64,000 nt of DNA, taken from Wolfiporia cocos (lineage: Eukaryota; Basidiomycota; Agaricomycetes; Polyporales; Phaeolaceae). Both the position numbers and the translations under genes were made by a program. A model generated the notes under the pieces. The model saw nothing but the letters and a program-made list of their open reading frames with translations, ran no database searches and had not been told where the DNA came from. Below are positions 11,658 to 23,607 of the stretch, in pieces. How positions within the stretch are numbered: the stretch's first letter is position 1; each line of letters begins with the position of its first letter. The DNA is taken from positions 124,001 through 188,000 of the forward strand of contig JACCLO010000022.1 in the NCBI GenBank assembly GCA_029448655.1, given 5' to 3'.

Positions 11658-12105
11658 AAACTGCACCGGTACAAGGTGAGTATGATTTCACACGACATAA
11701 AGATGTCAGTAATTTAATATCCTTGCTAGACAATGATCAAAATTTTCAATATGTCAGACACTGAGCGGGGCAAGGTGTCCTATAAGGACATTCAGGTGGT
11801 AAGTGTTTAGGTCATTACAAAATTAATCCCTTATCAGTTTCTTTATGCTAGCGGGTTTGTTGATGAGGCAGGTCACAGCCACAGTGGCAGCAACCACAGC
11901 CTCAAACACTCTCGGCTTGAGAGGCCGATTCAGTTGCACAAGGTAGGTTCTTTTTGCCATGAGATCTTCAGTACCCGTATGCACTTTAGTAACATCCCCC
12001 TTATGCTGAGACGGGATTTATCAATAGGTATGTATACTTCGTTCTGCGTGAGCCACTAGCTGACACAAGCAATAGTCTGCGTATCAAACTCGCAACCAAG
12101 TTAAA
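11658..12105. other. Exon- and intron-like debris downstream of the gene remnant
   Basis: GTGAGT, GTAAGT, GTAGGT and GTATGT donors alternate with GCTAG and TGAG acceptors. This suggests small exons of a fungal gene (for instance one reading TMIKIFNMSDTERGK near 11730). Frames do not join without stops, so no product is called. Confidence 0.3.
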
Positions 12106-12298
12106 ATGGGGTGTTGACAGTTTTGAGTGAGAGAAAAATATTAGTTGAGTTTAGTACCGAGTAGGATAGTATGAGGCTAGAAGGAAATGATGAAAATAAA
12201 TGTGATGAGGATATATGACGGGTGTGAAACTTAAAATTGTTAAAAGGGACTTGGAGTAACCCTAGTACAGGGTTAGAAGATGAAAAATACTGAAAAGC
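12106..12298. repeat. AT-rich block 1 with CCCTAG-type palindrome
   Basis: This low-GC sequence contains AACCCTAGTACAGGGTTAG. It is the first of four blocks that become contiguous once the LTR insertions are removed. The others are 12789-13246, 13873-14203 and 25973-27179. Confidence 0.5.
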
Positions 12299-12783
12299 TG
12301 TCACAGATCGTAAGGTCTGGGACTCACTCCTTATTTTTACAGATTTATTGCAGGTTCTTCGGGCTCTGCGCGAGCACCCCAACCCTCTCTACGTCGGTAC
12401 CAGCGCTACGCGCCAGTCAGCGCCTCTGTAGATAGATTAGATAAGATGACAATCAGGGGTAGCACCTAGTCAGCGCTAGCCCCTGACATCACCTGACATT
12501 GATACGCCCAGTCCCCATGTATATAAGTCATAGCGTTCTGAGGCTTACTCCTCAGAACTAATAATCTCATCACTGGGCACTCAAGGCCCCAGTGTTACTC
12601 AACCTCTGTGTGCCAGTCTCCTCTCCTCGTCTCCTCCTTGCTAGTCTGCTGGTTAGCGCCTAACGACGGCCTCGACGTTATGACGGTACACCTGCGTCTT
12701 CCCTTACAGGACAACTCTGGCGTATGGAGCGAGCTTAGGGCTCGGGCATATCACGCTAAGTAGCACTGTGATAAAAGCAGTTT
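12299..12783 (+). repeat. Family E solo LTR, target duplication AAAGC
   Basis: It starts TGTCACAGATCG and ends CACTGTGATA (485 bases). AAAGC flanks it at 12294-12298 and 12784-12788. A TATATAA box is at 12520-12526, and 34 bases downstream lies AGAACTAATAATCTC after a TTCTGAGG/CCTCAGAA hairpin. Unlike families A, B, C and F, I saw no clear GTRAGT near its end. Confidence 0.85.
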
Positions 12784-12788
12784 TCTGT

Positions 12789-13246
12789 AATTCTATGCTA
12801 GGGTTGGAAATGTGAAATTTCTTATTAGTGGTTTTCACAATTCTAATTTAGGGTTATAAGCACTACTAGAATTATATGGGGTTACTTTATAAGGGAGATA
12901 TTGGCTGTGTGGTGTAAGTAAAAGGGTCAATGATACTATAGATAGATAGGATTCTAAATCTAGATTTAAGAGGCTAAGGCTATAGAACAGTGATGTGAGT
13001 GAAAGATAGTATTATATAAGTAGAACAGGTATATATTTGAAATATTATTGTAATAGTTAGGTAAATTAGTTACAGGCTCAGAATAATGATGGACTTGTGT
13101 AAGTTGAATAAAGACTATAAGAGGAAATAAAAATAGGTATGGATATGATTAGAGATAGATAGTGGTATAAGACTCAAGAGATTGTGGAGTAAGTAAGAGA
13201 AGAGTAATATGAAATATGATAAGTTGATAAAAAGTGAATAAAGATA
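12789..13246. repeat. AT-rich block 2
   Basis: It continues block 1 after the family E insertion. It contains GCTAGGGTTGGAAAT and TTTAGGGTTATAAG units. It has no coding potential and ends at the solo family A LTR. Confidence 0.45.
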
Positions 13247-13867
13247 TGTCACAAGAATTCTCCTAGTTTCCCTATATTTCTTACTATTTTTCCGGCAATT
13301 CTATGAATTATCTACGACTTTCTGGACCAATAACTAGCTTATCCGGTTTATAAGTTAACGGTTACATACGTGCCGAATGATGGCCGTGTTATCTCCCGTA
13401 ACAACGGTCTTATCTTATCACTAGTAGTTACCATCAGTCACATGTCTAGTTCCAGCCAATCGGACATTCCGTCCGGAAGCAGTCAGCGTATAAACGTCAG
13501 CGGACCGGGCTTTGGTCACGCCTCATCTTTGTAATGACAAGAGCGCAAAACGCCATTCGTGCGGCCTACGCCGCCTTTCTATATCCCGGTTTTGATCGGC
13601 ATATGTATTTATCGTATATTACTAAGTACTTAGGTATCTGGGGACTTGTACATACGAACACGGACATTGGTATTATCTAATAAAGACTGTTAGGGGTCTT
13701 ATTTATCATGTATATATACTAGACTTGCTGAGCGCTATTGCCTCAGTTCTATTCATTGCATTCATACTACGAGTTAACCACTCAACGTATCCTGCTTAAC
13801 AACTGCTCATATCTCTTGCCTAACCAGCAATATCAAGATCATTACAAGTAAGTGTTATCTTGTGTTA
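13247..13867 (+). repeat. Family A solo LTR, target duplication AGATA
   Basis: It starts TGTCACAAGAATTCTCC and ends TTGTGTTA (621 bases), close to the A1-A3 LTRs. AGATA flanks it at 13242-13246 and 13868-13872. Neither side has internal element sequence. The GTAAGT donor near its end and the TATATATA box are present. Confidence 0.92.
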
Positions 13868-13872
13868 AGATA

Positions 13873-14203
13873 TAGAGATTTATGTTGAATTGGGATTGAG
13901 AGTTATCATATTGAAAATTTATTTGTTGAGATTTTTTAAGGTTTTGAGTGTGATTATCTACTATATGGTTAAAATGGTGAAATTGAAATTGAGATTTGCA
14001 ACCCTAGTTGGAGGTTATGGGAGTATGACCCTAGTCAGGTATTATGAAAAGTCAATGGGCTAACTCTAGTCGGAGATTAATGATTGAATTTCAAATTCAT
14101 GAAAAGTGATTTATCTGCCTCTATACTGGAGTTTTATTAACTGAATATAAATATGAGCTTACATATGCTATTAGAAATTGAAGCAAGCTAATTTCAAGCA
14201 AAG
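13873..14203. repeat. AT-rich block 3
   Basis: It continues block 2. It has units such as AACCCTAGTTGGAGGTTAT and GACCCTAGTCAGG with the half-palindrome still visible. It ends at the CAAAG target copy of the family C LTR. Confidence 0.45.
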
Positions 14204-15265
14204 TGACACGGATTAACCGTGGGACTCACCAGCCTATATCCTTAGGGGGAAGGCGACTAAGTGAGGAATTAACCCAGTGAAGCAGAGCAGGTGGATGGTG
14301 CTTCTACGGCGGACACCGAGAAGAATAGAACTGAGCATTATGGTCGTCTAGCCTAATGTTTATATACAAGTGTATCGGGAGGGCACGTGATACTAGCTAG
14401 TACTGCCTTACCGGGTTATGTGGCTTTGCCAAGTGGCGAAGCTTATCTTATCTAATGTTTTATGGACTCTATCTAGAATGGCCGTGGAAGGCCCTAATGG
14501 CCAAACCAATCGTAGAAGAGGGATTATACCTTTATCTTGTATTAATGCGGGCGCAGCCCGGGTATAGGTGAAGCCGTGAGCCGGATACCTTGCGGTATAA
14601 TGGCTATTGGACGGTCTTCGTGTGATGACCAAGACGAGATACCGAGGTTGTTATGCTATTGGACTATGTAGTACCGTAGCATGTGATATGTCCAGACCTG
14701 AAGGTAACCGGGACATGTGTTGAACTTAGCCGTGAGGCGAGGTCCGGTGTTTGGGCAACGCCGTGATGGCAGAAGCCTGGAGATTGGCAACGCCATGATG
14801 GAGAAGCCGGGCATTGGTATGTACCGATGCCATGTGGGAAGCCGAGGAGGCCGATGTCACAGATTTGGGACATAGCACATTTTTCCGCGCATTTTAGCAC
14901 ATTTATCTGGCCTTATACAGCCTCTACGAAGTTATCCGGGACTTATCCCACCATGCCGTACCTGCCGAGGTATTATAACGGAACCTTACGGCCGAATAGG
15001 CCTTAACACACACGTGACATATAAGCTCCAGCATAGCCGCAAGGCCTAGCCTAAGCTACGTCACACCACGTCATAGAGTCTAGAGTCCACAAGTCGACCA
15101 GCCTCTCCCTGTCAGCGAGCGCCACTCGCATAATAATGGCAACATGGCACAACAGCTGACTAAGCTCCGTGCCCATCGGTCTATTACGCTGAGAAGCCTA
15201 ACGACCAACACATGCATCACCGGCATTCCCCTAGTTCCGTGCCTCTCTCAAAGGCACAACGCTTC

Positions 15266-15885
15266 TAACACAAGATAACACTTACTTGTTATGATCTTGG
15301 TATTGCTGGTTAGGCAAGAGATAAAGCAGATGTTAAGCAGGATACGTTGAGTGGTTAACTCGTAGTATGAATGCAATGAATAGAACTGAGGCAATAGCGC
15401 TCAGCAAGTCCAGTATATATACATGATAAATAAGACCCCTAACAGTCTTATTAGATAATACTAATGTCCGTATTCGTATGTACAAGTCCCCAGGTACCTA
15501 AGTACTTAGTAATATACGATAAATACATATGCCGATCAAAACCGGGATATAGAAAGGCGGCGTAGGCCGCGCGAATGGCGTTTTGCGCTCTTTGTCATTA
15601 CAAAGACGGGGCGTGACCAAAGCCCGGTCCGCTGACGTTTATACGCTGACTGCTTCCGGACAGAATGTCCGATTGGCTGGAACTAGACATGTGACTGATG
15701 GTAACTACTAGTGATAAGATAAGACCGTCGTTACGGGAGATAACGCGGCCATCATTCGGCACGTATGTAACCGTAAACTTATGAACCAGATAAGCTAGTT
15801 ATTGGTCTAGAAAGTCGTAGATAATTCGTAGAATTGCCGGAAAAATAGTAAGAAATATAGGGAAACTAGGAGAATTCTTGTGACA
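15266..15885 (-). repeat. A1 3' LTR
   Basis: It matches the LTR at 24309-24928 in reverse orientation and begins (minus strand) TGTCACAAG at 15885. A run of purines (C run on the plus strand at 15889-15896) just inside it is the polypurine tract. Confidence 0.95.
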
Positions 15886-15975
15886 TTACCCCCCCCTTAG
15901 ATTTCAACGACCCCGTTGAGAGTAGAAATGGTGCTAGAGCCCATTGAAGGGTTAGACTTTACGATTTTTCCACTT

Positions 15976-18900
15976 TTATCGTCCTGTCGATCCAAAACCT
16001 TGTGTACCGCGCTTGGTTGGCTTGTTGAACTGCTCGTTGTAGGGCCCACTTCCATGTAGGTGAGGTCGAATTTCTTTTTCGAACTTCTCCTTGGTCATGG
16101 ATTCCTGTATTTCGGGCGTGATCGCTACTTCGCAAATTAGCTGAGCAATTCGGTCGCCTTTCTTTACTTGGTACGGGTCTCCGGTGAGGTTCATCAACAT
16201 GACAAAGACTTCTCCGCGGTAGTCATGGTCTATTACTCCTGCGAGGACATCGATGCCCTTTTTCGCAAGTCCAGACCTTGGCGCTATCCGACCGTATGTC
16301 CCATAAGGAACTTTGATACGAATGTCTGTGGGGACCGAAGCGGATTTCCATGAATTGATTAGGATATCCTGCGCGGCGTATAGATCGTAGCCGATCGCAT
16401 CGGTTGTTCCCCTGGTCGGTAGTTTGCCATTGACTCCTACTTCGATTTCCATGTCTTCGTTGAACTCAACATCGGAATGTACCCATTGCCCTGTAAAGGG
16501 GTCGCGCTTGTAGTACACTTTCGGCTGTGTGGGATCAACATCGTCTCGATATTGGGGCCAGTCGTCGGGCCAGACACATGTGTCCGAATCCCAATCTGGT
16601 GAATCAGGGTCGAAGACGGCTATCGTTTGCCGTGTTCCGCCGAGTCTAGTTGATCGGCGAAGGGGTTGATTTGGGTCGGTACTAAGGGCTGAATATTTTG
16701 CCTTGTACTCGTCCAATATCTCCTTAGCGTTAGCCAGATGTTCCTCGATTTCCCATGTGTCCTCCGCAGGTCCGGTGCCTTTCCAATGGATAAGGTATTC
16801 CCACCGGCCGCGTCGGTTGCGATGGTCGAGAATGGCTTCCACTTCCCATTCTTCCGGGTCTTCCATTTCCGTTGGCCTGTCGGCCGCTGGAGGGTGACTT
16901 TTCTGACCTTCGATGGTGGATTCCTTGTACATGACCAGTTTTGAAGCATGGAACACAGGGTGGTAAGCCCTATATTGTGCGTCCATGTACACCTTGAACG
17001 TTACCGGTCCCAATTTCTCCGTGATTCGGAATGGGCCGATGTAGCGAGGGGCTAGACTCCTTTCGGTGTCTTGCCAACTTCGCACGTCCACGAGTACTTT
17101 GTCGCCCACTTTGAAGGGGACAACTTGCTTCTTTTGGTCATAGTACCAGGACCATCTTTCGGCTGCAATTTTCATTGCCGCCTTAGCTTTCTCTTGTGCA
17201 GAGAACCGGGTATTCGCAATTTCTACTAAGTCTTTGTTCCGACTTGGTTCGAAACTGCTTGGTCCTGCAATAGGATGACGACCTAATTCCACCAGGAACG
17301 GAGATTCCTTGGTAGTTTCGCTGGCTGCATTATTGTACGCAAATTCCGCTGTTGGCAGGAACTCCGACCAGTTATCTTTTTGGTACGTGTTAATGTAGCA
17401 CCGTAGATACTGTTCGAGTATTTGATTCACTCGTTCGGTTTGTCCGTCTGCCTGCGGATGGTACGCAGTAGTCATCGACCTTTGAATTCCCAGCAGGGTG
17501 CACCATTCGCCAAATAATTTTGAGGCGAATTGTGTCCCTCTGTCCGATACTATCTGTTTCGGCAACCCATGTAAGGGGTACACCTTTTGATAGAGTATCG
17601 TAGCTAGGTCTTTCGTTGAGAAGGTGTTTTCGATTGGGAAAAACCTTGCTCTTTTGGTCAACCGATCCACCACGACCATGATTGCGTCATGCATTCCCGA
17701 TGGGGGTAGCTGTGTAATCAGGTCTATTGTCACCACTTCCCACGGGCCTGATGGCACCGGTAAGGGTTGCAGGGGTCCGTACGGCTTCTGCGGGTGGTTC
17801 TTCATACGTTGGCATGTGTCACATCCGTCTACGTATTTTTTGACGTAAACGAACATTCCGGGCCACCAATAGTTGCGGCTTAGCAATTCGTACGTTTTGT
17901 AACGTCCGAAATGCCCAGCTGACTTGTGATCGTGATGATACTCGACCACTTGCCGTCTGATATCCGCTGGTGTAGATGGAACGTAGACTTTGCCTCTTCG
18001 GAGGAGTAACCCTCCTTCGTAGTTCCATTCTGATAGGTCTTTTTTGAATTCACGAGGGCCGGATGAGAGCAGCTCCTTGTAGTCTTTTGTGACCTTGTCG
18101 TCTAGCAACGCTTTGCGAATCTCTCGGAGTATCGATTCATCTTCCGATTGTGGGGCAGCATGGGAGGTATCAAGAGCCATTGCCATGTATTCTTGCTCGA
18201 ACCACTCAGGTTTCAGAAGAACCTGGTCGCGATTATCGAGATCCACCCCCTCCTCATGGTCTGGCCGCCTGGACAGAGGATCCGCGGTTAGCATTGTTTT
18301 GCCAGGTTTGTGCTTCATTTGGAAGTTGAAGCGTGAGAGGTACAGTGCCCAACGGGCTTGTCGTCTCGTCAGTTTTTGCGCCGTTTTGAAATAGGTCAGG
18401 TTCAGATGATCCGACCATATCTCAAATTTTTCAGGGTGTCCCTCTAGGTAGTGTCGCCACTCCTCTAGAGCCCTGATGACAGCCAACATTTCCTTGTCGT
18501 AGATCTCGTAGTTCCTTTCCGGGGCACTTAGCGACTTGCTATAGTACGCCACGGGGTGGAATTTTTTATCCGTAGGATCTAACTGAGATAGTACTGCTCC
18601 GGTAGCGAAGTCTGATGCATCTGTTTCTACGCGGAAGGGCTGATCGTGCGACGGGATTCGAAGCACGGGCGCTTTGGTAAATGCTTCCTTTAGGGTTTGG
18701 AAGGCATTTTCCTGCTCGGCGTCCCAATGCCAAGCTTCTGACTTCTTGGTCAGCGTGGTGAGTGGTTTGGCTATTTTTGAGAAGCCTTCTATGAATCGCC
18801 TGTAGAAGTTGGCGAATCCAAGGAAAGCTTGAACCTCTTTGACCTTAGTAGGTCTGGGCCAGTCCTGAACTCCGGCGTACTTCTTCGGATCCATCATGAT

Positions 18901-20403
18901 GTTACCGTCGGATATGATCATTCCTAGGTATTCGATGGAAGATTGTTCAAAGAAGCACTTTTCGGGCTTCGCATACAAGTCCGAGTCCTTCAGGGTTTGG
19001 AGAACCCCTTTGGTAAGTCGCCGATGTTCCTCCATATCATTCCCAAAAATCAAGATGTCATCTAGGTAGACAACCACCTTGCCGGTTCGAATGAACGGTG
19101 CGAGGATAGAATTCATCATCGCTTGGAACGTTGCGGGGGCATTGCAGAAACCGAAATACATCACCGTTGCCTCGTAAAGTCCACGGTGTGTAATAAACGC
19201 CGTCTTCCATTCATCACCTTCCTTGATGCGGACATTGTTGTATCCCCATCTAAGGTCGATTTTGGTGAAGATGGTCGCATGGGACAGTTGATCGATGAGA
19301 TCATCGATCCGAGGTATCGGATAACGATTTTTTACGGTTATTTCGTTTAGCCTCCTATAATCGACAACCATCCGCAGTCCTCCGTCCTTTTTATGGACAA
19401 AGAAGACCGGGGATGCCATCGGACTTTCGGATGGTCGAATGTAACCCTTCCGTAATTCGGTGTCTATCCACTCATCCAAGCTATTACGCTCTTGGGGAGA
19501 CATTTTGTATGGTTTTACCGGGGGAGGAAGCTGCGCATCTGGTTCAAGCACTATGGCGTGATCCCAGGGCTTCCGTTCCGGCATCCTCTCTGACGCCTTT
19601 TGTGAGAACACCGTTGGCCCATACTCTTGGTATTGTTCGGGCACTAACGATCTCCATTTTTCAATGTCGATCGGTGGTGTGTTTTCCTCACGGTCGTCTA
19701 CTTCATCGAGGTCTTTGTCAAGTACCTCGGCTACCAACTGTGTCAGCAGGTTCATTTCCTCGTCGTCAAGGGTTGCCACCCAAGCGATCAAAGGATTTTC
19801 GGGGTCCTCCTCTCCTAATATGTCCACGGGAGTGTCCCAAATCGAATTTACTTCGATGATTTCCTTTTCTGGGAGTTCAACTGCTTCCTCCTCAGAAGGG
19901 CGGTTACCCTTTTTTCTGGCGTAGGGTTGGTCGTGTGTACAGCGTGCATATTCCATTTCTCCTTTCCTCCAATCAAAGGTAGGATTGTGGAGACGCAACC
20001 AGTCATAGCCAAGGATTAGGTCTGGTTCTAGGTGCATGACCGTCAGACCTATTTTTTCCTTGTGTGTGCCATGTTGCATGAATGCTTTTACTGCTTGCGT
20101 TAAGCGGCCGGCGACGTTTTCTGTTCCGTCTGCGTTTGTAACCGTAATAGGAAACGCTAGTTTGTCGGTGACCAGCTTATGTTTATCGACCAATCGTTGT
20201 GATATGACCGATATGGTTGCACCGCTGTCGATTAAAGCCAGAGCCTGCACTTTTTGCCCATATACCCAGAGTGTTACTTCGACACGAAAAGATCAAGCGA
20301 AGTCGCGCGCATCGTTGCCAAAAATATGATACATTGACTCGAATACACTCTTTACAGCGGGTACGGGACTAAAATTACACGGGAGCACAAGTGGGCAGGT
20401 CAT
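15976..20403 (-). pseudogene. A1 Pol: protease, RT, RNase H, integrase, chromodomain, dUTPase; broken by one stop
   Basis: The frame starts with the ATG at 20401-20403, which overlaps the gag stop as TGATG. After 36 codons, CGA of the intact A3 copy is TGA here (20293-20295), upstream of the protease. The rest of the frame (from an ATG at 20250) stays open for 1424 codons. Domains in order: retropepsin [12 protein letters not shown] with YLDDIL, RNase H TDASDF, integrase with HHCC zinc site and the catalytic D, D, E, a GPF-type module, chromodomain, linker with WPDDWPQY, and dUTPase with GYDLYAA, PRSGLA, GVIDHDYRGE, GDRIAQLI and RGTQGFGSTG. Only the single C-to-T type change seems to disable it. 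Readthrough or an internal start at 20250 could still give product. That product would begin at the protease active site. Confidence 0.93.
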
Positions 20404-22640
20404 CACATGTGCTCGGTGGGAAAACCCGAGGCAGAGCTTCCGTAGATGCCTAGGGTGTTTGCGGAGTCGGCTATCCGCTTGCGAAGCCAGGGCAGATGTG
20501 TCCTGATGGAGTCGCCCGACGGTGTAGGCGCAGTCGAAGTCGAACCAGTCGACTGGGTCTGGACGGGGCTGGTGCTTTCAGCCGATCGCACCGGGCTCCC
20601 GCTTTGCTCCTCATCGCTGATGCGCGTAGTGGGGGCCAGAGGAACCACCTCTGGTTGCTTCGGAACGTTGGTCCGGATGGTCCCTACGGCGGCTTGGGGG
20701 GACTCATCTTCGTCGTCAGTCACCAGTTCCTGGGTGCTGACAATTCGGACTTTGTATTTCTTTTTCGGGTCCAGTTTCTTCTGGCCCGACTGTTGCGTTC
20801 CGCTCGACGAGCCTGTCGGCTTCGTCGTTCCGCTTCCACTACTGGCCGGCTTGGCTTCCTTCGGCTTATTCTTAGGGTTCTCAGGACAGTCGCCCCACTT
20901 GTGCTGTCCGGGGTGCTTGCGACAATCCTTCCCGTAAGAGCCGGTTTCTTTTGCCTTGCCTTTGCCTTTGTCATCAGCCTTGGCAGGCTTCGACGTAGCT
21001 TTGTCGGTGGTCTTGGCAGACCCCGACGACTCCTTCTTCTTTTCTTCCTCAAAGATCTTGCCTTTGAGCTTATCCGGGTATTGCCTCTTGTAGAGGTCGA
21101 TGGCCATGTCGAGGTATACCTCCCAGTCGGTCGGCATTGTAAAGCCAGGCACCGATTCCAAGGTAGCGAGGGTTTCTCGCACCTTTTCCGGGAGGATCCG
21201 TTTGATGTGACTGAACAACGTCTTGTTGTCAGTCTCGGCCAGGCGAGCCAGGGTCCTGAGCTTCTGTGCCCAAGAAAAGAAGTCCGATTGGAGCTTCTTT
21301 TTCCCTTCGTCTCCGAAGTACCCTTCAATCTCCTTTTCGGCAATTTCCTTGTCCGTCTTTTTGCCGTACACCTTCTCTATCGTTTCCGCAAACGTTTTCC
21401 AGGTGTGCCCCGAGGTTTGTCCGGCGGCGATTTTATCAACTACCGGCGACATGTATTGGTAGGCCTCGCCCGTAAGCCGTAGCAGGGCTTGGCGGACCTT
21501 GTCTTCCTCGAGGGTCACCTTGGCGTCCGCGAAATACATGCCCATCTTTTGGATCCATTCTTTTGATGAAATGGAGTCTTTAGGGCCCGAGAATTTGGGC
21601 GGCTGAGTCGGTTTGGTCTGTTGGAAGTTGACCGTTGTGGCTGCTGCTGTCGCGGCTGCCGGTGCGTTTTTTAGAGCGGTTAACTCCGCTTCGAGTTGGT
21701 CAATTCTATTAATTAGTGCCGTGACCTGGGCACCGCTGGGTCCCGCGGTTGGGACTGCCGGACGCTTTTGCAGTACTGCGATGTCTTTTTCTATGCGGAC
21801 GAACCGATTTTCGGAAAGGGTGTCCAATTGTTGCCGCAAACTCTCTGCTTCCTCTAGTGCTTCTATTCTATTTTGAAGCACCTGGTTATGACTCCGAATC
21901 TGGTTGGTCTTGTTCCAGACCGTCTCCATATTCGTGTCTACCCGGCTTTTGCATGCCGCGAGGTTGCTGTAGAGGTGGTTTTTGGCTTGGTACAGCGCCT
22001 CCCTGTAAGCTTCTTTTCCCACCTGCAGAACTTCGTCTGAGGCGGCCACTTCCAGAGTGCGCTGCAACCTTCCCATCAATTCGTTTTCGCTTCTTTCCGG
22101 CTGCGCGACTATTTCCAGGGTTCCCCTTTCATAGGAGGGGAGGAGATCGGGAAGCGTCCCAAATAGGGGCTCCGTGTCGACTGGTTCCTCCGGCCGTGGA
22201 GTCTCGCTGCCTTCGGGGGTGATGACTGCTCGGCGTGCGGGTGTTTCCGGGTTGAAGAGCCTGGCGGCTCTCGTGCGTGGTGACGCTTCTTCCTGGGAGT
22301 ACCAGTGGACGTCACCGTACAGGACTATGAGGTCCGACAGGGGGATGGCGGTGCAGTAATTGTCCCACCTCCACCACGATATGTGGTTCCTGGTCGAATC
22401 TTCCCCATAGTACTTGATGTACGCCGTATGGTTTACGTTCAGGAATGGGCGCACATGCGCCGGAATTGAGTTGAAGGAGGTGACACTCCCCCTAACTCTG
22501 ATGCCGAATACGACTCGCAGATAGTCCATCAAGCAGGTCTGTTCTCCGGGCCATGCATGCTTGCCGACGGCGGGGCGGTAGGCCGTAGCCACCTTGTGGG
22601 TGTTGTACAAAGCGCCTTGGACGATTGTGTAAGACACCAT
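20403..22640 (-). CDS. A1 Gag (capsid/nucleocapsid precursor), 745 aa
   Basis: The start is taken as the first ATG (22638-22640), which follows a splice-acceptor-like CTGAC...TGTCCAG. The open frame extends 18 codons further up, but without ATG. Gag assembles the particle in which the RNA is copied. The sequence has an N-terminal region of unknown fold, a coiled-coil part (heptad-like [12 protein letters not shown] and [15 protein letters not shown]), and a retrotransposon gag-type helical region ([11 protein letters not shown] to [10 protein letters not shown]). A lysine-rich stretch follows, then a C-X2-H-X3-H-X4-C knuckle and a Ser/Thr/Pro-rich tail. The frame is intact. The last base of its stop is the first base of the pol ATG. 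Confidence 0.92.
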   Translation of the reverse strand: MVSYTIVQGALYNTHKVATAYRPAVGKHAWPGEQTCLMDYLRVVFGIRVRGSVTSFNSIPAHVRPFLNVNHTAYIKYYGEDSTRNHISWWRWDNYCTAIPLSDLIVLYGDVHWYSQEEASPRTRAARLFNPETPARRAVITPEGSETPRPEEPVDTEPLFGTLPDLLPSYERGTLEIVAQPERSENELMGRLQRTLEVAASDEVLQVGKEAYREALYQAKNHLYSNLAACKSRVDTNMETVWNKTNQIRSHNQVLQNRIEALEEAESLRQQLDTLSENRFVRIEKDIAVLQKRPAVPTAGPSGAQVTALINRIDQLEAELTALKNAPAAATAAATTVNFQQTKPTQPPKFSGPKDSISSKEWIQKMGMYFADAKVTLEEDKVRQALLRLTGEAYQYMSPVVDKIAAGQTSGHTWKTFAETIEKVYGKKTDKEIAEKEIEGYFGDEGKKKLQSDFFSWAQKLRTLARLAETDNKTLFSHIKRILPEKVRETLATLESVPGFTMPTDWEVYLDMAIDLYKRQYPDKLKGKIFEEEKKKESSGSAKTTDKATSKPAKADDKGKGKAKETGSYGKDCRKHPGQHKWGDCPENPKNKPKEAKPASSGSGTTKPTGSSSGTQQSGQKKLDPKKKYKVRIVSTQELVTDDEDESPQAAVGTIRTNVPKQPEVVPLAPTTRISDEEQSGSPVRSAESTSPVQTQSTGSTSTAPTPSGDSIRTHLPWLRKRIADSANTLGIYGSSASGFPTEHM

Positions 22641-22791
22641 TGCTGGACAGTATTCGTCAGCTTGAGTTATTTTCTTCCTTAAACGATAATTCAAGAAAAG
22701 AGTGCCTTTTCAGGACTTAAATGCCTTTTCAGGACTTTTCGCAATCAATGCCATGCACCAAAGATAATGCCTTTTCAGGACTTTCTATCTA

Positions 22792-23607
22792 CTACAGCTG
22801 GGGTTTGCCGAGGTCGAAGTTGAGACCGCTATGTACTAGGTGTGTTTTTAAGTACGTAACGTGCTGTTTCACGTCTAGGTCCCCAAAAACGTGCTCCACC
22901 CTCCTGAGATATTTTTCGAGACGGCGGAGATCTTCGTTCTTCATGGAGTCCTGACGGACCCTTTGCTCCAGGTGTGTGGAGAGATCGTCGAAATCGGTGA
23001 TGAGGGTGGTGAATTTCGCGATGATCGGGGCCGTAGTGGTTGCGTCGGGGACTTTCCATAGCCGGAAGAGGTTCTTGTGGGCGGCGTTCATCTGTTTATC
23101 GACGTCTAAGAACCAATCCCACTTTTTCTCCGTGCAGTGGACGTCCCTGGGGTTCGCAAGACCCCGTTTCTCGACCCACTCGGCCGGCATCCTAAGCTCC
23201 TCCACTCTCTCTAGCAGCGACTTCTTTGGGGGCTCAATTCGCTCCCGAAGACTCCTCACCATTCTCTCTTCCTCAACCCTCTTCCTGGCTGCCTCGGCGA
23301 TTAGCTGATCCAGGCTCTGTTTCTGGATCCGAGCCTCGAGCTTCTCCCTCTGTCGGAGAAGCTTGTCGAGCTTCTTCCGCCTGATGTCGTCGAGGGCGGC
23401 CTCGTGGTTGACCCTTCGGATCTCCTCCGGGTCGGGGTTCGGCTTCCTGTAGAAGACGTCTTTGCCCTTTCGGGACTTTCCTCGCTTTGGGGCTGTGACC
23501 GCGGAGATGCGGTCTTCGAGCGATTTAGAGGCGGCAATGTGCCATTCCTCGCGCTCCCCCGTAGCGGCGTTTCTCGGAGTAACCGTGAAACGTGGTGCTT
23601 TCGGCAT
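22792..23607 (-). CDS. A1 ORF1: conserved basic coiled-coil protein of unknown function, 271 aa
   Basis: This separate frame lies upstream of gag in every family A copy. It begins MPKAPRFTVTPRN and has a long charged helix-forming middle (RRKKLDKLLRQREKLEAR, KRVEEERMVRSLRERIE). It ends with a conserved C-terminal block (FTTLITDFDDL, then NEDLRRLEKYLRR). The family B ORF1 at 58771-59670 shares this architecture and the C-terminal block. I know no named domain for it. It differs from the A2 and A3 copies by only a few mostly conservative residues, which suggests selection to keep it. It might be a chaperone, an assembly factor or an RNA-binding protein; that is inference. Confidence 0.88.
   Translation of the reverse strand: MPKAPRFTVTPRNAATGEREEWHIAASKSLEDRISAVTAPKRGKSRKGKDVFYRKPNPDPEEIRRVNHEAALDDIRRKKLDKLLRQREKLEARIQKQSLDQLIAEAARKRVEEERMVRSLRERIEPPKKSLLERVEELRMPAEWVEKRGLANPRDVHCTEKKWDWFLDVDKQMNAAHKNLFRLWKVPDATTTAPIIAKFTTLITDFDDLSTHLEQRVRQDSMKNEDLRRLEKYLRRVEHVFGDLDVKQHVTYLKTHLVHSGLNFDLGKPQL

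Noticed and set aside
12230..14100. CCCTAG/TAGGGTT units as telomeric repeats
   Set aside because: Units are palindromic, spaced by about 60 bases and embedded in AT-rich spacers. There is no head-to-tail run of a telomere hexamer.
19413..19859. 148-codon frames antisense to the protease-RT region, repeated in all family A copies
   Set aside because: They recur only because pol recurs. The composition is that of a shadow frame, and family B has different antisense frames.
20496..21482. A 328-codon plus-strand frame opposite A1 gag, and similar frames opposite gag in A2 and A3
   Set aside because: It lies wholly antisense to gag and follows the GC-rich codon pattern of gag. It is broken in length and start among the copies (204 and 163 codons elsewhere) and has no recognisable motif.
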